From positions 1-24,273 of the forward strand of contig CAINCZ010000002.1 in the NCBI GenBank assembly GCA_903847195.1: a stretch of DNA of 24,273 nucleotides. The letters run 5' to 3'. Of the stretch, positions 6,171 to 13,666 are shown piece after piece. The notes beneath the pieces were generated by a model. That model had not been told where the DNA came from. It saw nothing but the letters and a program-made list of their open reading frames with translations, and did no database searches. Origin of the DNA: an uncultured Acidobacteriota bacterium (GTDB lineage Bacteria > Acidobacteriota > Terriglobia > Terriglobales > CAINCZ01). The translations under genes were made by a program, and so were the position numbers. How positions within the stretch are numbered: the stretch's first letter is position 1; the number at the start of each line of letters is the position of its first letter.

Positions 6171-8219
6171 CTACATGATTGCTGTCGGCGGGGCGGGTTC
6201 GTCGGGGCGTCCGGCGTTGGCCAGCGGCAGACGGACCATCAGCACCGCGATGCCGATCAGGACGATGGCTCCGATGATCAGCGGTGGATCGTTGAAGATC
6301 ACCGGCAGGATCTTGTGGCCACGGCTCTTTTCCAGGCCGCGGAAGGCGGCGATGACGAGTCCGCAGAGGGCCTCACCGGCGATGAGCCCGGAGGCGGTGA
6401 GCACGCCGGCGTTTTCAACCCGGGCCTTCTGCGCATCGTTGAGCTTGGCGCGGTCGCGCATTTTGTCGGTGACCCAGCGGAACAGGCCGCCGACGAAGAT
6501 GGCGAAGGTGGTCTCCAGCGGCAGGTACATGCCGACGGAGAAGAGCATGGGGCTCTTCACTTCCACCAGGATCAGTCCGAAGCCCATCAGGATGCCGACG
6601 ACGACCAGCGGCCAGGCCATGTTGCCGCCGACAATGCCCTGCGCCAGCGAAGCCATCAGGCCAGCCTGCGGGGCGGGCAGCTGCGGGCTGCCGAAGCCGT
6701 AGGCCTTATGCAGGATCATCAGCGGGAAGAACAGGACAAGAGACGAGACAACGACTCCGAGCAGGTCGCCGATCTGCATCTTGACGGGCGACCCGCCCAG
6801 GATGTGTCCGACCTTGAGGTCCTGCAGCATCTCGCCCGCAACGGCGGAGGAGACACAAACGACGGCGGCCACACCGAGCACCGCGCCGACGCCGAGTGCG
6901 CCTTTGAGCCCGATGGCGACCATGAGCAGGGCGGCGACGATCAGGGTGCAGAGCGTGAGTCCGGAGATCGGGTTGTTGGAGGAGCCGATCAGGCCCACGA
7001 GATTGCCGCTGACGGCAGCAAAGAAGAAGCCGAGCACGATCATGATGATGGCCGCCAGGAACGCGCCGCCGACCAAGCCCGTGAAGTACATGTAGAGGGC
7101 GATCATGCAGAGGAAGACCGCGATGAGTCCGCCGAAGACGGCGCGGCTGCTCAGGTCGCGCTCGGTGCGGTCGGCAACCTGATGACCGGCGGCAGACTTC
7201 CTCAGGTCGGCGACGGCGCGCTTCATGCCGAGGCCCAGGCTCTTGCGCATGCGGAACAGGGTGAAGCTGGCGCCTACGAGCATGCCGCCGACGGCGATGG
7301 GGCGGACGATGCTGTACCAGACGGCTCCGGCGACATCGACCCAGCTTTCCGAGGCGGCGCCGCCGGGCAGCGTTACGGCAATCTGCGGTCCGAGGAAGAA
7401 GATGAGGAGCGGAACCAGCAGGCCCCAGGCAAAGACGCCACCGGCGAAGTTGAGCGCGCCGAGGCGCGGGCCGATGATGTAGCCGACGCCGAGGTAGGCC
7501 GGGCTGATGGCCGGGGCGGAAAAGGTGGTGGTGCCACCGGCGGCCAAGGTGGGCGCGCCGGGAGCGCGGCTCAGCTTCAGCGCACTCGTACCGAGGGTGC
7601 CGACGCGAATCACGAAGTCCTTGCTGGCGGCGAAGAGGTTCAGCGAGCCGAGAAAGTACACCGCGGCGCCGATGCCCATGTTGGCGAACAGAATCTTGGC
7701 GGCGCGGCTTCCCTGCTGTCCGGCCTTGTGAATTTCAGCGGCGGCAACGGATTCGGGGTAAGGCAGTTCGGGGTCTTCCACCATGACGCGGCGGAGCAAG
7801 GTGACGAAGAGAATCCCCAGCGTGCCGCCGACGCCCATCAGCAGCACGGACTGCACGTAGCCGTGGGCCACGTCGAACTCAGGCCACACGTTGGCGATGA
7901 TGAAGGCGGGGATGGTAAAGACCGCGCCGGCAGCGACGGACTCGCCGATGGAGCCGACGGTACGGGCGACGTTCTCTTCCAGAATCGATCCCTTGAGCAG
8001 CCGCAGTATGGCCATGCTGATGACGGCGGCGGGATAGGTGGCAGCGATGGTCATGCCGGCGCGCAAGCCAAGATACATGTTGGCTGCACCGAGGATGACC
8101 GTCATAACCAAGCCGAGCAGCACGGCGCGCAGCGTGAACTCGGGCATCACCATGGTGGCCGGAACGTAGGGTTTATGCTTCTGGCCGGCGGGCGGGGGAG
8201 CACTAGTCTGAGAGCTCAT
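6171..8219 (-). CDS. OPT-family oligopeptide transporter
   Basis: A 682-aa inner-membrane transporter with about 15-16 hydrophobic segments, of the prokaryotic OPT family (proton-coupled oligopeptide or metal-chelate uptake). Family features visible are EFTLRAVLLGLVMTVILGAAN and MYLGLRAGMTIAATYPAAVI at residues 25-70, and the diagnostic GSSNNPISGLTLCTL in the second half. The N-terminus before PEFTLRA is a short polar Pro-rich tail. The frame can be extended 3 codons to a TTG at 8228, but GAGG lies 10 nt before the ATG at 8219, so that ATG is chosen. A perfect TATAAT lies at 8258-8253, upstream. It is divergent from an M24 aminopeptidase, which fits peptide uptake and cleavage. A terminator-type palindrome follows the gene. 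Confidence 0.88.
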   Translation of the reverse strand: MSSQTSAPPPAGQKHKPYVPATMVMPEFTLRAVLLGLVMTVILGAANMYLGLRAGMTIAATYPAAVISMAILRLLKGSILEENVARTVGSIGESVAAGAVFTIPAFIIANVWPEFDVAHGYVQSVLLMGVGGTLGILFVTLLRRVMVEDPELPYPESVAAAEIHKAGQQGSRAAKILFANMGIGAAVYFLGSLNLFAASKDFVIRVGTLGTSALKLSRAPGAPTLAAGGTTTFSAPAISPAYLGVGYIIGPRLGALNFAGGVFAWGLLVPLLIFFLGPQIAVTLPGGAASESWVDVAGAVWYSIVRPIAVGGMLVGASFTLFRMRKSLGLGMKRAVADLRKSAAGHQVADRTERDLSSRAVFGGLIAVFLCMIALYMYFTGLVGGAFLAAIIMIVLGFFFAAVSGNLVGLIGSSNNPISGLTLCTLIVAALLMVAIGLKGALGVGAVLGVAAVVCVSSAVAGEMLQDLKVGHILGGSPVKMQIGDLLGVVVSSLVLFFPLMILHKAYGFGSPQLPAPQAGLMASLAQGIVGGNMAWPLVVVGILMGFGLILVEVKSPMLFSVGMYLPLETTFAIFVGGLFRWVTDKMRDRAKLNDAQKARVENAGVLTASGLIAGEALCGLVIAAFRGLEKSRGHKILPVIFNDPPLIIGAIVLIGIAVLMVRLPLANAGRPDEPAPPTAIM

Positions 8220-8252
8220 GCAAGACAATCCTCACGCCAAAAGGCGTACCCG

Positions 8253-8281
8253 ATTATATTAGGCGGAACCTTGGAATTTAG
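8253..8281 (-). promoter_or_regulatory. Candidate promoter of the OPT gene
   Basis: TATAAT (complement of 8253-8258) stands out in GC-rich surroundings, 34 bp before the OPT start codon. At a 17-nt spacing the -35 position reads CTAAAT, a poor match to TTGACA, so only the -10 element is convincing. Confidence 0.4.
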
Positions 8282-8313
8282 CACGTCAGATGCCGAAACC
8301 GCGCATCTCTGGT

Positions 8314-8322
8314 TGGTACAAT
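8314..8322 (+). promoter_or_regulatory. Candidate extended -10 promoter of the M24 peptidase operon
   Basis: TGGTACAAT at 8314-8322 is an extended -10 (TGn then TACAAT) about 76 bp before the chosen ATG at 8398. No good -35 is seen. With this start point, the upstream ATG at 8290 could not be used. Confidence 0.35.
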
Positions 8323-8397
8323 GTTAACTTGCCCGCGGGGCGCGCAAGCCGGCAATTGCCGGGAGCGCGCAGAGACGGGCCGGAGATAGCTGGCGCA

Positions 8398-9564
8398 ATG
8401 AAGCTGGCCGAGATACAGGCGGCGCTGCGCTCCCGCAACCTGGGGGCATGGCTCTTTTACGATCATCATCGAAGGGACCCGATCGCGTACCGCGTGCTGG
8501 GGCTTCCCGAGTCTCTGTTTGTGACGCGGCGGTGGTTCTATCTGCTGCCTGCCGAGGACGAGCCGCGAAAGCTGGTGCACCGAATCGAGTCGCACCATCT
8601 GGACTCCCTGCCGGGAACCAAGCAGGCGTATTCGTCGTATCAGGAACTGGGCGACAGCCTGCGGACAATGCTGCGGCCCTACAAGACGGTGGCGATGCAG
8701 TATTCGCCGATGAACATGGTTCCCTACATCGGGTTGGTGGACGCAGGCACGCTGGAGATGGTGCGCAGCTGCGGCGTGGAGGTCGCGACCTCGGGGGATC
8801 TGGTTTCGCTGTTTGAGGCGACGTGGAGCGAGGAGCAGATTGCCACGCACTTTGCCGCGCAGCGGGCGGTGGACGAGATCGTGGCTGCGGCGTTTCAGGA
8901 GATCGGGCGGCGGGTGCGCGGCGGCGGGACCAACGAGTTTGAGATTCAACAGTGGATCGAAGAGGCGTTCCGGCGCGAGAACCTGACGGACGAGGACGAT
9001 CCTCCGATTGTGGCGGTGAATGAGCACAGCGGCGATCCGCACTATGCACCGTCGAGCGCGCGGTCGGCGCCGATTCGCGAAGGCGATTTTGTGCTACTGG
9101 ATGTGTGGGCCAAGAAGCAGACGCCGGGCGCGGTGTATTACGACGTGACGTGGACGGGTTCGCTGGGCGCGCCAAGCGGACGGCATAGCGAGATTTTTGC
9201 CGCCGTGCTCGCGGCCCGCGATGCCGGGGTGCGCACGGTGCAGCAGGCCATCGCCGCGAAACAGAAGATCTGCGGCTGGCAGGTGGACGCGGCGACCCGC
9301 GCCACGGTGGCGCAGAAGGGCTACGCGGACAAGTTCGTGCACCGCACGGGGCATTCGATCGGCACGAGCGTGCACGGCAACGGCGCGAACATGGACAACC
9401 TGGAGACCCGCGACGAGCGCGAGATCCTGCCGAACTCATGCTTCTCGATCGAGCCGGGGATTTATCTGCCGGAGTTCGGCGTGCGCAGCGAAGTGGACGT
9501 GCTGGTGCGCAACGGCGCGGCCGAGGTAACCGGTAAAATTCAGCAGGAGATTGTGATCATCTGA
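8398..9564 (+). CDS. M24B-family metallopeptidase (Xaa-Pro aminopeptidase-like)
   Basis: A 388-aa pita-bread-fold peptidase with an N-terminal creatinase-type domain (about residues 1-150) and a C-terminal M24 catalytic domain. All five metal ligands are visible: Asp235 in LLDVWAK, Asp249 in YYDVTW, His319 in RTGHSIG, Glu352 in SIEPGIYLPEFG and Glu365 in RSEVDV. It probably removes an N-terminal residue before proline from short peptides in the cytoplasm. The frame can start at 8290, but MKLAEIQAALRSRNLGAWL at 8398 is the usual opening of the family, GGAGA lies upstream at a long spacing, and the stretch before it looks non-coding. Its stop overlaps the next ATG by one base (TGATG), so the downstream membrane protein is cotranslated. 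It lies divergent from the OPT transporter. Confidence 0.9.
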   Translation: MKLAEIQAALRSRNLGAWLFYDHHRRDPIAYRVLGLPESLFVTRRWFYLLPAEDEPRKLVHRIESHHLDSLPGTKQAYSSYQELGDSLRTMLRPYKTVAMQYSPMNMVPYIGLVDAGTLEMVRSCGVEVATSGDLVSLFEATWSEEQIATHFAAQRAVDEIVAAAFQEIGRRVRGGGTNEFEIQQWIEEAFRRENLTDEDDPPIVAVNEHSGDPHYAPSSARSAPIREGDFVLLDVWAKKQTPGAVYYDVTWTGSLGAPSGRHSEIFAAVLAARDAGVRTVQQAIAAKQKICGWQVDAATRATVAQKGYADKFVHRTGHSIGTSVHGNGANMDNLETRDEREILPNSCFSIEPGIYLPEFGVRSEVDVLVRNGAAEVTGKIQQEIVII

Positions 9565-9986
9565 TGGCGGCGAAGACAAATCCTCCGCAGCGAGACGACG
9601 CAGCGCCGAGGGCGGCGTTTAACCCGATGATGGTGGTGGCCCCGGCCGTAGGCTGGCTGGTGCCGGGACTGGGACACATTGTGCAGCGACGCTGGACACG
9701 GGGCGTGCTGCTGTTCGTCAGCGTGTTTGCCCTGTTCTTCCTTGGCCTGGCGATGCAGGGCAAGGTGTATCCTCCGAATACCGGCGACATCCTGGATATG
9801 CTCGGCTTCGTGGGCAACCTGGGGGCGGGCGGATTTTACATCGTTAGCCAGGGACTGGGCTGGGGCCAGGGCGCGGTGCATCGCGCGACGGCCGATTACG
9901 GCACGAAGTACATGATCGTAGCGGGATTACTGAACCTGATCTGCGCCGTGGATGCGTATCACATCGCGCAGGGCAAGAAGAATTAG
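9564..9986 (+). CDS. DUF6677-like small membrane protein
   Basis: A 140-aa protein with a polar N-terminal tail of about 20 residues and three or four hydrophobic segments. The first, AVGWLVPGLGHIVQRRWTRGV followed by LLFVSVFALFFLG, has the GW.VPG.GH......RG pattern that I associate from memory with DUF6677, common in acidobacteria. Function unknown. The ATG overlaps the stop of the M24 peptidase by one base, and a second small membrane protein starts 12 bp after its own stop, so the three genes form a tight operon. The segment between helices (KVYPPNTGDILDMLGFVGNL) probably faces the periplasm. Confidence 0.75.
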   Translation: MAAKTNPPQRDDAAPRAAFNPMMVVAPAVGWLVPGLGHIVQRRWTRGVLLFVSVFALFFLGLAMQGKVYPPNTGDILDMLGFVGNLGAGGFYIVSQGLGWGQGAVHRATADYGTKYMIVAGLLNLICAVDAYHIAQGKKN

Positions 9987-9998
9987 CCGGAAAACAGA

Positions 9999-10181
9999 AT
10001 GACGATAGAACTCTCCCACTTCACCGCCGCGCTGCTGTTCGCGATCTTCGCCAGCGTCGTCTTCGGCATCACGCAGCGCAACCACCCGCGCGACATGGTG
10101 CGCTACGGACTTTATTGCTTCGCGCTGTTCGTGGTTGGCGTGATCGTGGCCGGCTGGGCCATGTGGCTGCTCAAGCACTGA
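9999..10181 (+). CDS. 60-aa two-helix membrane protein of unknown function
   Basis: Two hydrophobic segments, FTAALLFAIFASVVFGI (about residues 8-24) and YGLYCFALFVVGVIVAGWAMWL (about residues 36-57, quoted here as a continuous helix region), are joined by a basic loop TQRNHPRDMVR. This makes a small inner-membrane hairpin with a cytoplasmic loop. I cannot name the family. It is 12 bp after the DUF6677-like gene and in the same operon, and the start is preceded by a weak GGA motif. The conserved neighbourhood and clean start and stop make it likely to be real. Confidence 0.65.
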   Translation: MTIELSHFTAALLFAIFASVVFGITQRNHPRDMVRYGLYCFALFVVGVIVAGWAMWLLKH

Positions 10182-10188
10182 GCGGCGA

Positions 10189-11163
10189 TCAGATTTCCCA
10201 GACAAAAGCATCGAAGATGCGGTGCGTGCGATAGCCGAGGCGTTCGTAGAGAACTACGGCGGACTGGTTGGCGCGCGTCACCGTAAGGCTGACGTTGGCG
10301 AGGCCGCGCTGCGACAATTCGCGGGAGCAGGCCGCGAGCAAGCATTCGGCGATTCGGCGGCCGCGCTGCTCGGGCAGCACGCAGATCTGCGTGACGTGCC
10401 CCACATCCTTGCGAATGCGCGAGCAGAGCACCAGGCCGACGACGGTGCGCGTGGGACGATGGACGGCGACGAAGGAAGCCGCTGGATCGAACTGTCCGCA
10501 GCCGGGAAAACGCACGATGTTATTGAGGAAGCGCATGGAACCGGCGTGGGTGCGGTACTGATCGTTGATGTCGGCATCGACGTGGCGCTGGTAGCAGGCG
10601 GTAATCAGCGCAGCCGCCGGCTGGAAATCGCCCTCGGACCAGTGACGGAGTTCGATGTCGGTGGGCTGCGCGGGACGAGGCTCGGGACCGCCGGCAATCT
10701 GCTTGAGCATGAAGAAACGCGGATGGCGGCGGAAACCGCAGCGCTGGAAGGGCCGTGAGACCATCCCGCCCTCGTGCAACAGCAGTTGCGCCTCGATGCG
10801 CTGCACGCCGGGCGACTGCTGCAGCGTGTTCAGTGAGTGCAGCACGAGCTGCTCTTTCAGCGCGGCCACATCGGGCGCGGCGATCTCGCGCACGAAGAGG
10901 TCGCCGACGACCCCCTTGTTCCCCTCATACACGAAGAAGCAGTAGCCGAGGACTTCGCTATTGCGCACGGCGACGTAACCCGGCAGGATGCGCGAGTCCA
11001 CGTAACGCAGGATCATCTCGCGCGAACTCTGGTAGTCCCACAGCAACACGTCGGACCAGCGTTGCGATTCCTCTTCGAGCACGTCGCGCAAATCGACAGA
11101 CGAGAAATGGCGCAGATCGAGGATCTCCGCTTTCGGTTCCGATATCCAGGCAGATGCAGTCAC
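10189..11163 (-). CDS. GNAT-family N-acetyltransferase with two GNAT domains
   Basis: A 324-aa protein. The C-terminal half (about residues 165-324) is a clear GNAT domain with motif A VTQICVLPEQRGRRIAECLL and motif B region NVSLTVTRANQSAVVLYERLGY. The usual R-x-x-G-x-G/A acetyl-CoA loop reads R-G-R-R-I-A here, with Arg in the Gly position. The N-terminal half (YVAVRNSEVLGYCFFVYEGN, VVGDLFVRE, then FQRCGFRRHPRFFM) has degenerate GNAT features, so this is a tandem fusion in which only the second domain looks catalytic. The start is GTG at 11163 without an evident ribosome binding site. It lies 159 bp downstream of the GT39 gene on the same strand and convergent with the small membrane protein, with only 7 bp between the stops. 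Substrate unknown. Confidence 0.82.
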   Translation of the reverse strand: MTASAWISEPKAEILDLRHFSSVDLRDVLEEESQRWSDVLLWDYQSSREMILRYVDSRILPGYVAVRNSEVLGYCFFVYEGNKGVVGDLFVREIAAPDVAALKEQLVLHSLNTLQQSPGVQRIEAQLLLHEGGMVSRPFQRCGFRRHPRFFMLKQIAGGPEPRPAQPTDIELRHWSEGDFQPAAALITACYQRHVDADINDQYRTHAGSMRFLNNIVRFPGCGQFDPAASFVAVHRPTRTVVGLVLCSRIRKDVGHVTQICVLPEQRGRRIAECLLAACSRELSQRGLANVSLTVTRANQSAVVLYERLGYRTHRIFDAFVWEI

Positions 11164-11322
11164 GTCATTTGAACCCAGCTTGAGTGTAGGCGCGTGCGTG
11201 GCTGTTGCCTAGAGGCGCGAACAACCGATAGCACTAATCAAGCCGGTTACTGAGATGCCGCTGGACAAACGCCAGTAACTTGAGATTCAGAATTGCGTGG
11301 CGCGGAATGCTGCGGCGCGCAC
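11164..11322 (-). other. Spacer between GT39 and GNAT genes
   Basis: 159 bp without a gene. It holds an imperfect hairpin, GTTACTG pairing with CAGTAAC around about 20 nt near 11245-11280, and on the minus strand a TACACT hexamer about 20 bp before the GNAT start that might be a weak -10. No strong terminator or ribosome binding site is seen. Confidence 0.3.
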
Positions 11323-13038
11323 TCAGGGAGTTTTGGTGCGTTCGCCGACCCAGTAGACGTAAAGCGGCTGGCGCGCAACCGTGCCGAGCAGCACGAGGCG
11401 GCGCGGTGCGCCGAGGCGCTGCTGGAGCGCGTTTTCGTCGCTGCTGACGGAGATCAGCAGGAACGGCTCCGCGGGCTGCTGATGCAATTCGAGACGGCCG
11501 ACGGCGCGGTTGCGGTAGAAGTTGAGGCCGTAGTCAATCTCGCGCGGCGCGTAGTACAAGACAACGGGCGCGTTCGGTTGGGTAGTGATGCGCTGCAGTT
11601 CCCGGGCGATCGGGCGCGTGGAAAATTTATCGTCGAGCACGGGAGCGGCGGCACGCAGCAGAAACGCCAGGGCGGCGACGACGGGCAGCAAGGTGGTGAT
11701 GCGCAGCGACGAACTCCCCCACCGCAGGTAGAGCCAGACGGTGAGCAGGAAAATCGCGATACCGATCACGACGGCAATCGCGATGACGACGGAAGGAAGG
11801 CGCAGACGCAGCATCACGTGCGGCGAAAGCAAGGCTGCGGTGGCGACGCCGGCAGCAACCAGCGCATGCAAGATGATGAGCACCCGCGATGGGCGGCGAT
11901 GGTCCGCGCGCACCGCAGGACCGCCGAGATAGAGCGCGGCGAGCAGCGCGAAGGGCGGTACGGCGGGCAGGACGTAGCCGGGCAGTTTCGATCCGGAGAA
12001 TGAGAAAAAGATGACGGGCAGCAGTCCCCAGAGCACGAGCAGCAGGCGGGCGTCGGATTCAAGCGGCGATGTATTTGACGCGGTAGCCGATGGCCGGGCG
12101 AACGCCTCGCGAACGCTCCGCGCCATGCCCGCGAGGGCAGGCACGGTCCACGGCAGCAGCAGGACGAGCATGACCGGCAGGAAAAACCAGACCGGCTGCG
12201 GATGCTTGAAGACGTTGCTGCCGTAGCGGTTCAGGTTGTGCTCGAGAATGAAGACACGGAAGAAAGTCCTGGTGCTGAGTTGGACGAGCACATACCAGGG
12301 CAGCGCGACTACGAGATAGAGCGCGAGGCCCGGGAGCCAGAGCGTCCGGCGGATGACGCCAACATCGCGGCGAACGGCGGCAAAGACAACAACCACGAGC
12401 GCGGACAGGAAGGGCGCGATCGGTCCCTTGGCAAGCGTGCCGAGGGCAGCGAAGACATAGAAGCCGGCAAGCAGCAGCTTCCTGCAAGCCGGGGAAAGTG
12501 CGGCGGCGTCCGGCACGATGGCGCGCAGGCTCTCCAAGCGCCAGACGAGCCAGCAGAGCAGCGACAGGCCAAATGCGGCGGCCAGCGGAATGTCGGTGGA
12601 GGCGGCGCGTCCGAAGACGAAGAGCCCGCCGCTGGAGGCGGCGATGATAGAGGCGTTGAGCGCGATGGCGGGCCAGAGGCGGCGCGCGGCGAAGTACAGT
12701 CCGAAGACGAGCAGCGTGGCGTCGACGGCGCCGGGGATGCGCGCGGCCCAGTCGCTGACGCCGAAGACCGAGTAGGCGAGCATCGCCTGCCAGTAATAGA
12801 GCACGGGCTTTTCCAGCCACGGCACGCCGTTGAGCACGGGCGTGACCCAATCGTGGCGGGCCAGCATTTCGCGGGCGATCTGCGCGTAACGGGGCTCGTC
12901 GGCACCGGTGAGTCCGATGGCTCCGAGGCCGAAGAAGAAAAAGAAAATCGAACAGGCGGCCAGCAGCAGCAGGTCAGAGACAAGACGGCGCGGGCGCGTG
13001 GAGGGCGTAACGGGCACGGCACTGCGAGTGGTGTTCAT
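11323..13038 (-). CDS. GT39/ArnT-like glycosyltransferase (dolichyl-phosphate-mannose mannosyltransferase family)
   Basis: A 571-aa integral membrane enzyme that transfers a sugar from an undecaprenyl-phosphate carrier to a periplasmic acceptor. Features: a first membrane helix (LLLLAACSIFFFFFGLGAIG), then the acidic catalytic loop GADEPRYAQIAREML at about residues 46-60, then DWVTPVLNGVPWLEKPVLYY, both as in ArnT-type enzymes. Later come LGTLAKGPIAPFLSAL and EHNLNRYGSN with a following HPQPVWFFLPV segment, again matching this family, and a soluble C-terminal part. The acceptor (lipid A, protein or another glycan) cannot be told. The frame runs 26 codons further upstream, but MNTTRSAVPV at 13038 is the more natural start; no ribosome binding site is seen, and a TACAAT lies 15 nt before it, implying a very short leader. 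Confidence 0.86.
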   Translation of the reverse strand: MNTTRSAVPVTPSTRPRRLVSDLLLLAACSIFFFFFGLGAIGLTGADEPRYAQIAREMLARHDWVTPVLNGVPWLEKPVLYYWQAMLAYSVFGVSDWAARIPGAVDATLLVFGLYFAARRLWPAIALNASIIAASSGGLFVFGRAASTDIPLAAAFGLSLLCWLVWRLESLRAIVPDAAALSPACRKLLLAGFYVFAALGTLAKGPIAPFLSALVVVVFAAVRRDVGVIRRTLWLPGLALYLVVALPWYVLVQLSTRTFFRVFILEHNLNRYGSNVFKHPQPVWFFLPVMLVLLLPWTVPALAGMARSVREAFARPSATASNTSPLESDARLLLVLWGLLPVIFFSFSGSKLPGYVLPAVPPFALLAALYLGGPAVRADHRRPSRVLIILHALVAAGVATAALLSPHVMLRLRLPSVVIAIAVVIGIAIFLLTVWLYLRWGSSSLRITTLLPVVAALAFLLRAAAPVLDDKFSTRPIARELQRITTQPNAPVVLYYAPREIDYGLNFYRNRAVGRLELHQQPAEPFLLISVSSDENALQQRLGAPRRLVLLGTVARQPLYVYWVGERTKTP

Positions 13039-13381
13039 CGGGGATAAAGGGCGATTGTAAATGATGGGGTTGCTGCCAGGGATGGCGGGAGTTCGTACGG
13101 ACGCTGACTTTCCCACCTTCGAGCTATTCCCTCATGGCTAAATCCCTCCCTTGGGGTCATGCCGAGCGCAGCGAGGCATCTGCTGTACCGCCGTAACCAG
13201 ATCCTCCGCGCGCGCAAAAAGCAGATCCTTCGCTTCGCTCAGGATGACCCCGTCTATAGCGGAATACACCTTCCCGGGAACCGCCCAGCGGCAACGGCGG
13301 GCGCGAAGTTGGGACACCACGGCACGGAGTCGTCGGGTGAGGGATAATGGACCGGAGATCACGGTCAAAGGAGCGTGCACG
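13039..13381. other. Intergenic region between divergent genes, with an inverted pair of repeats
   Basis: 343 bp between the GT39 start and the 64-aa gene. It contains a minus-strand TACAAT (complement of 13054-13059) as a possible GT39 -10 element, a long inverted repeat (13153-13251), a plus-strand GATAAT at 13343-13348 as a possible -10 for the 64-aa gene, and the ribosome binding site AAAGGAG at 13367-13373. Reading frames across it translate the repeats and are not taken as genes. Confidence 0.5.
13153..13251. repeat. Inverted pair of family Q dispersed repeats
   Basis: The 32 bases at 13153-13184 (starting GGGGTCATGCCGAGCGCAGC) are the inverted complement of 13220-13251 (ending CAGGATGACCCC), with five mismatches, separated by 35 nt. 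Transcribed, this would form a long stem. A third, single copy lies at 6006-6035. These look like members of a dispersed repeat family with no coding function. Confidence 0.7.
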
Positions 13382-13576
13382 ATGGACCCGCAGAATGCAT
13401 CCGATCGTAACGTGGCACCAATCGTCGCCGACGCGTCGAGTCAACTCACGAAAGCGAAGAGCAGCCTAACCAGATTGCGCGAGAAGCTGGGGCAGCATCC
13501 GGAACTGGACGACGCCATCGAGAGAGTCGAGATGGCGCTCGCCATTCTAACTTCCAACAGCGGCGGAATGCTATAG
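13382..13576 (+). CDS. Small helical protein of unknown function (64 aa)
   Basis: A 64-aa protein that I do not recognise. Residues 20-60 (QLTKAKSSLTRLREKLGQHP, then ELDDAIERVEMALAILTSN) form two amphipathic helices, as in a small helical hairpin; there is no membrane segment. The frame is open upstream to 13151, but that part translates inverted repeats. The ATG at 13382 is well supported by AAAGGAG at 13367-13373, 8 nt before it. GATAAT at 13343-13348 may be its -10. It stands alone, divergent from GT39 and convergent with nrnA. Confidence 0.55.
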   Translation: MDPQNASDRNVAPIVADASSQLTKAKSSLTRLREKLGQHPELDDAIERVEMALAILTSNSGGML

Positions 13577-13600
13577 CGGCAAGCGCATGGCGCTCAACTT

Positions 13601-13639
13601 CCCACCCTTCGCCAAAGGCAGGCGAAAGGGTGGGCAACC
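13601..13639 (-). repeat. Palindromic repeat, family P copy D
   Basis: CCCACCCTTCGCC at 13601-13613 pairs with GGCGAAAGGGTGGG at 13621-13634 (one bulge) around AAAGGCA. It lies 32 bp past the nrnA stop on the minus strand, and also 25 bp past the 64-aa gene on the plus strand, so it could end either transcript. No T-run is present; the tail reads GGCAACC rather than GGCACCC. Confidence 0.6.
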
Positions 13640-13666
13640 AGGTTTGCAACTAAGTCGAGAACCACT

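Noticed and set aside
6315..8327. 670-codon open frame on the plus strand
   Set aside because: Antisense to the OPT transporter, with low-complexity Glu/Asp/Gly/His-rich sequence and no recognisable domain.
13601..13660. Palindrome copy D as an integron attC site (CTCAAC ... GCAACC nearby)
   Set aside because: Core sites do not fit RYYYAAC/GTTRRRY with correct pairing, no integrase is present and the other family members lack these bases.
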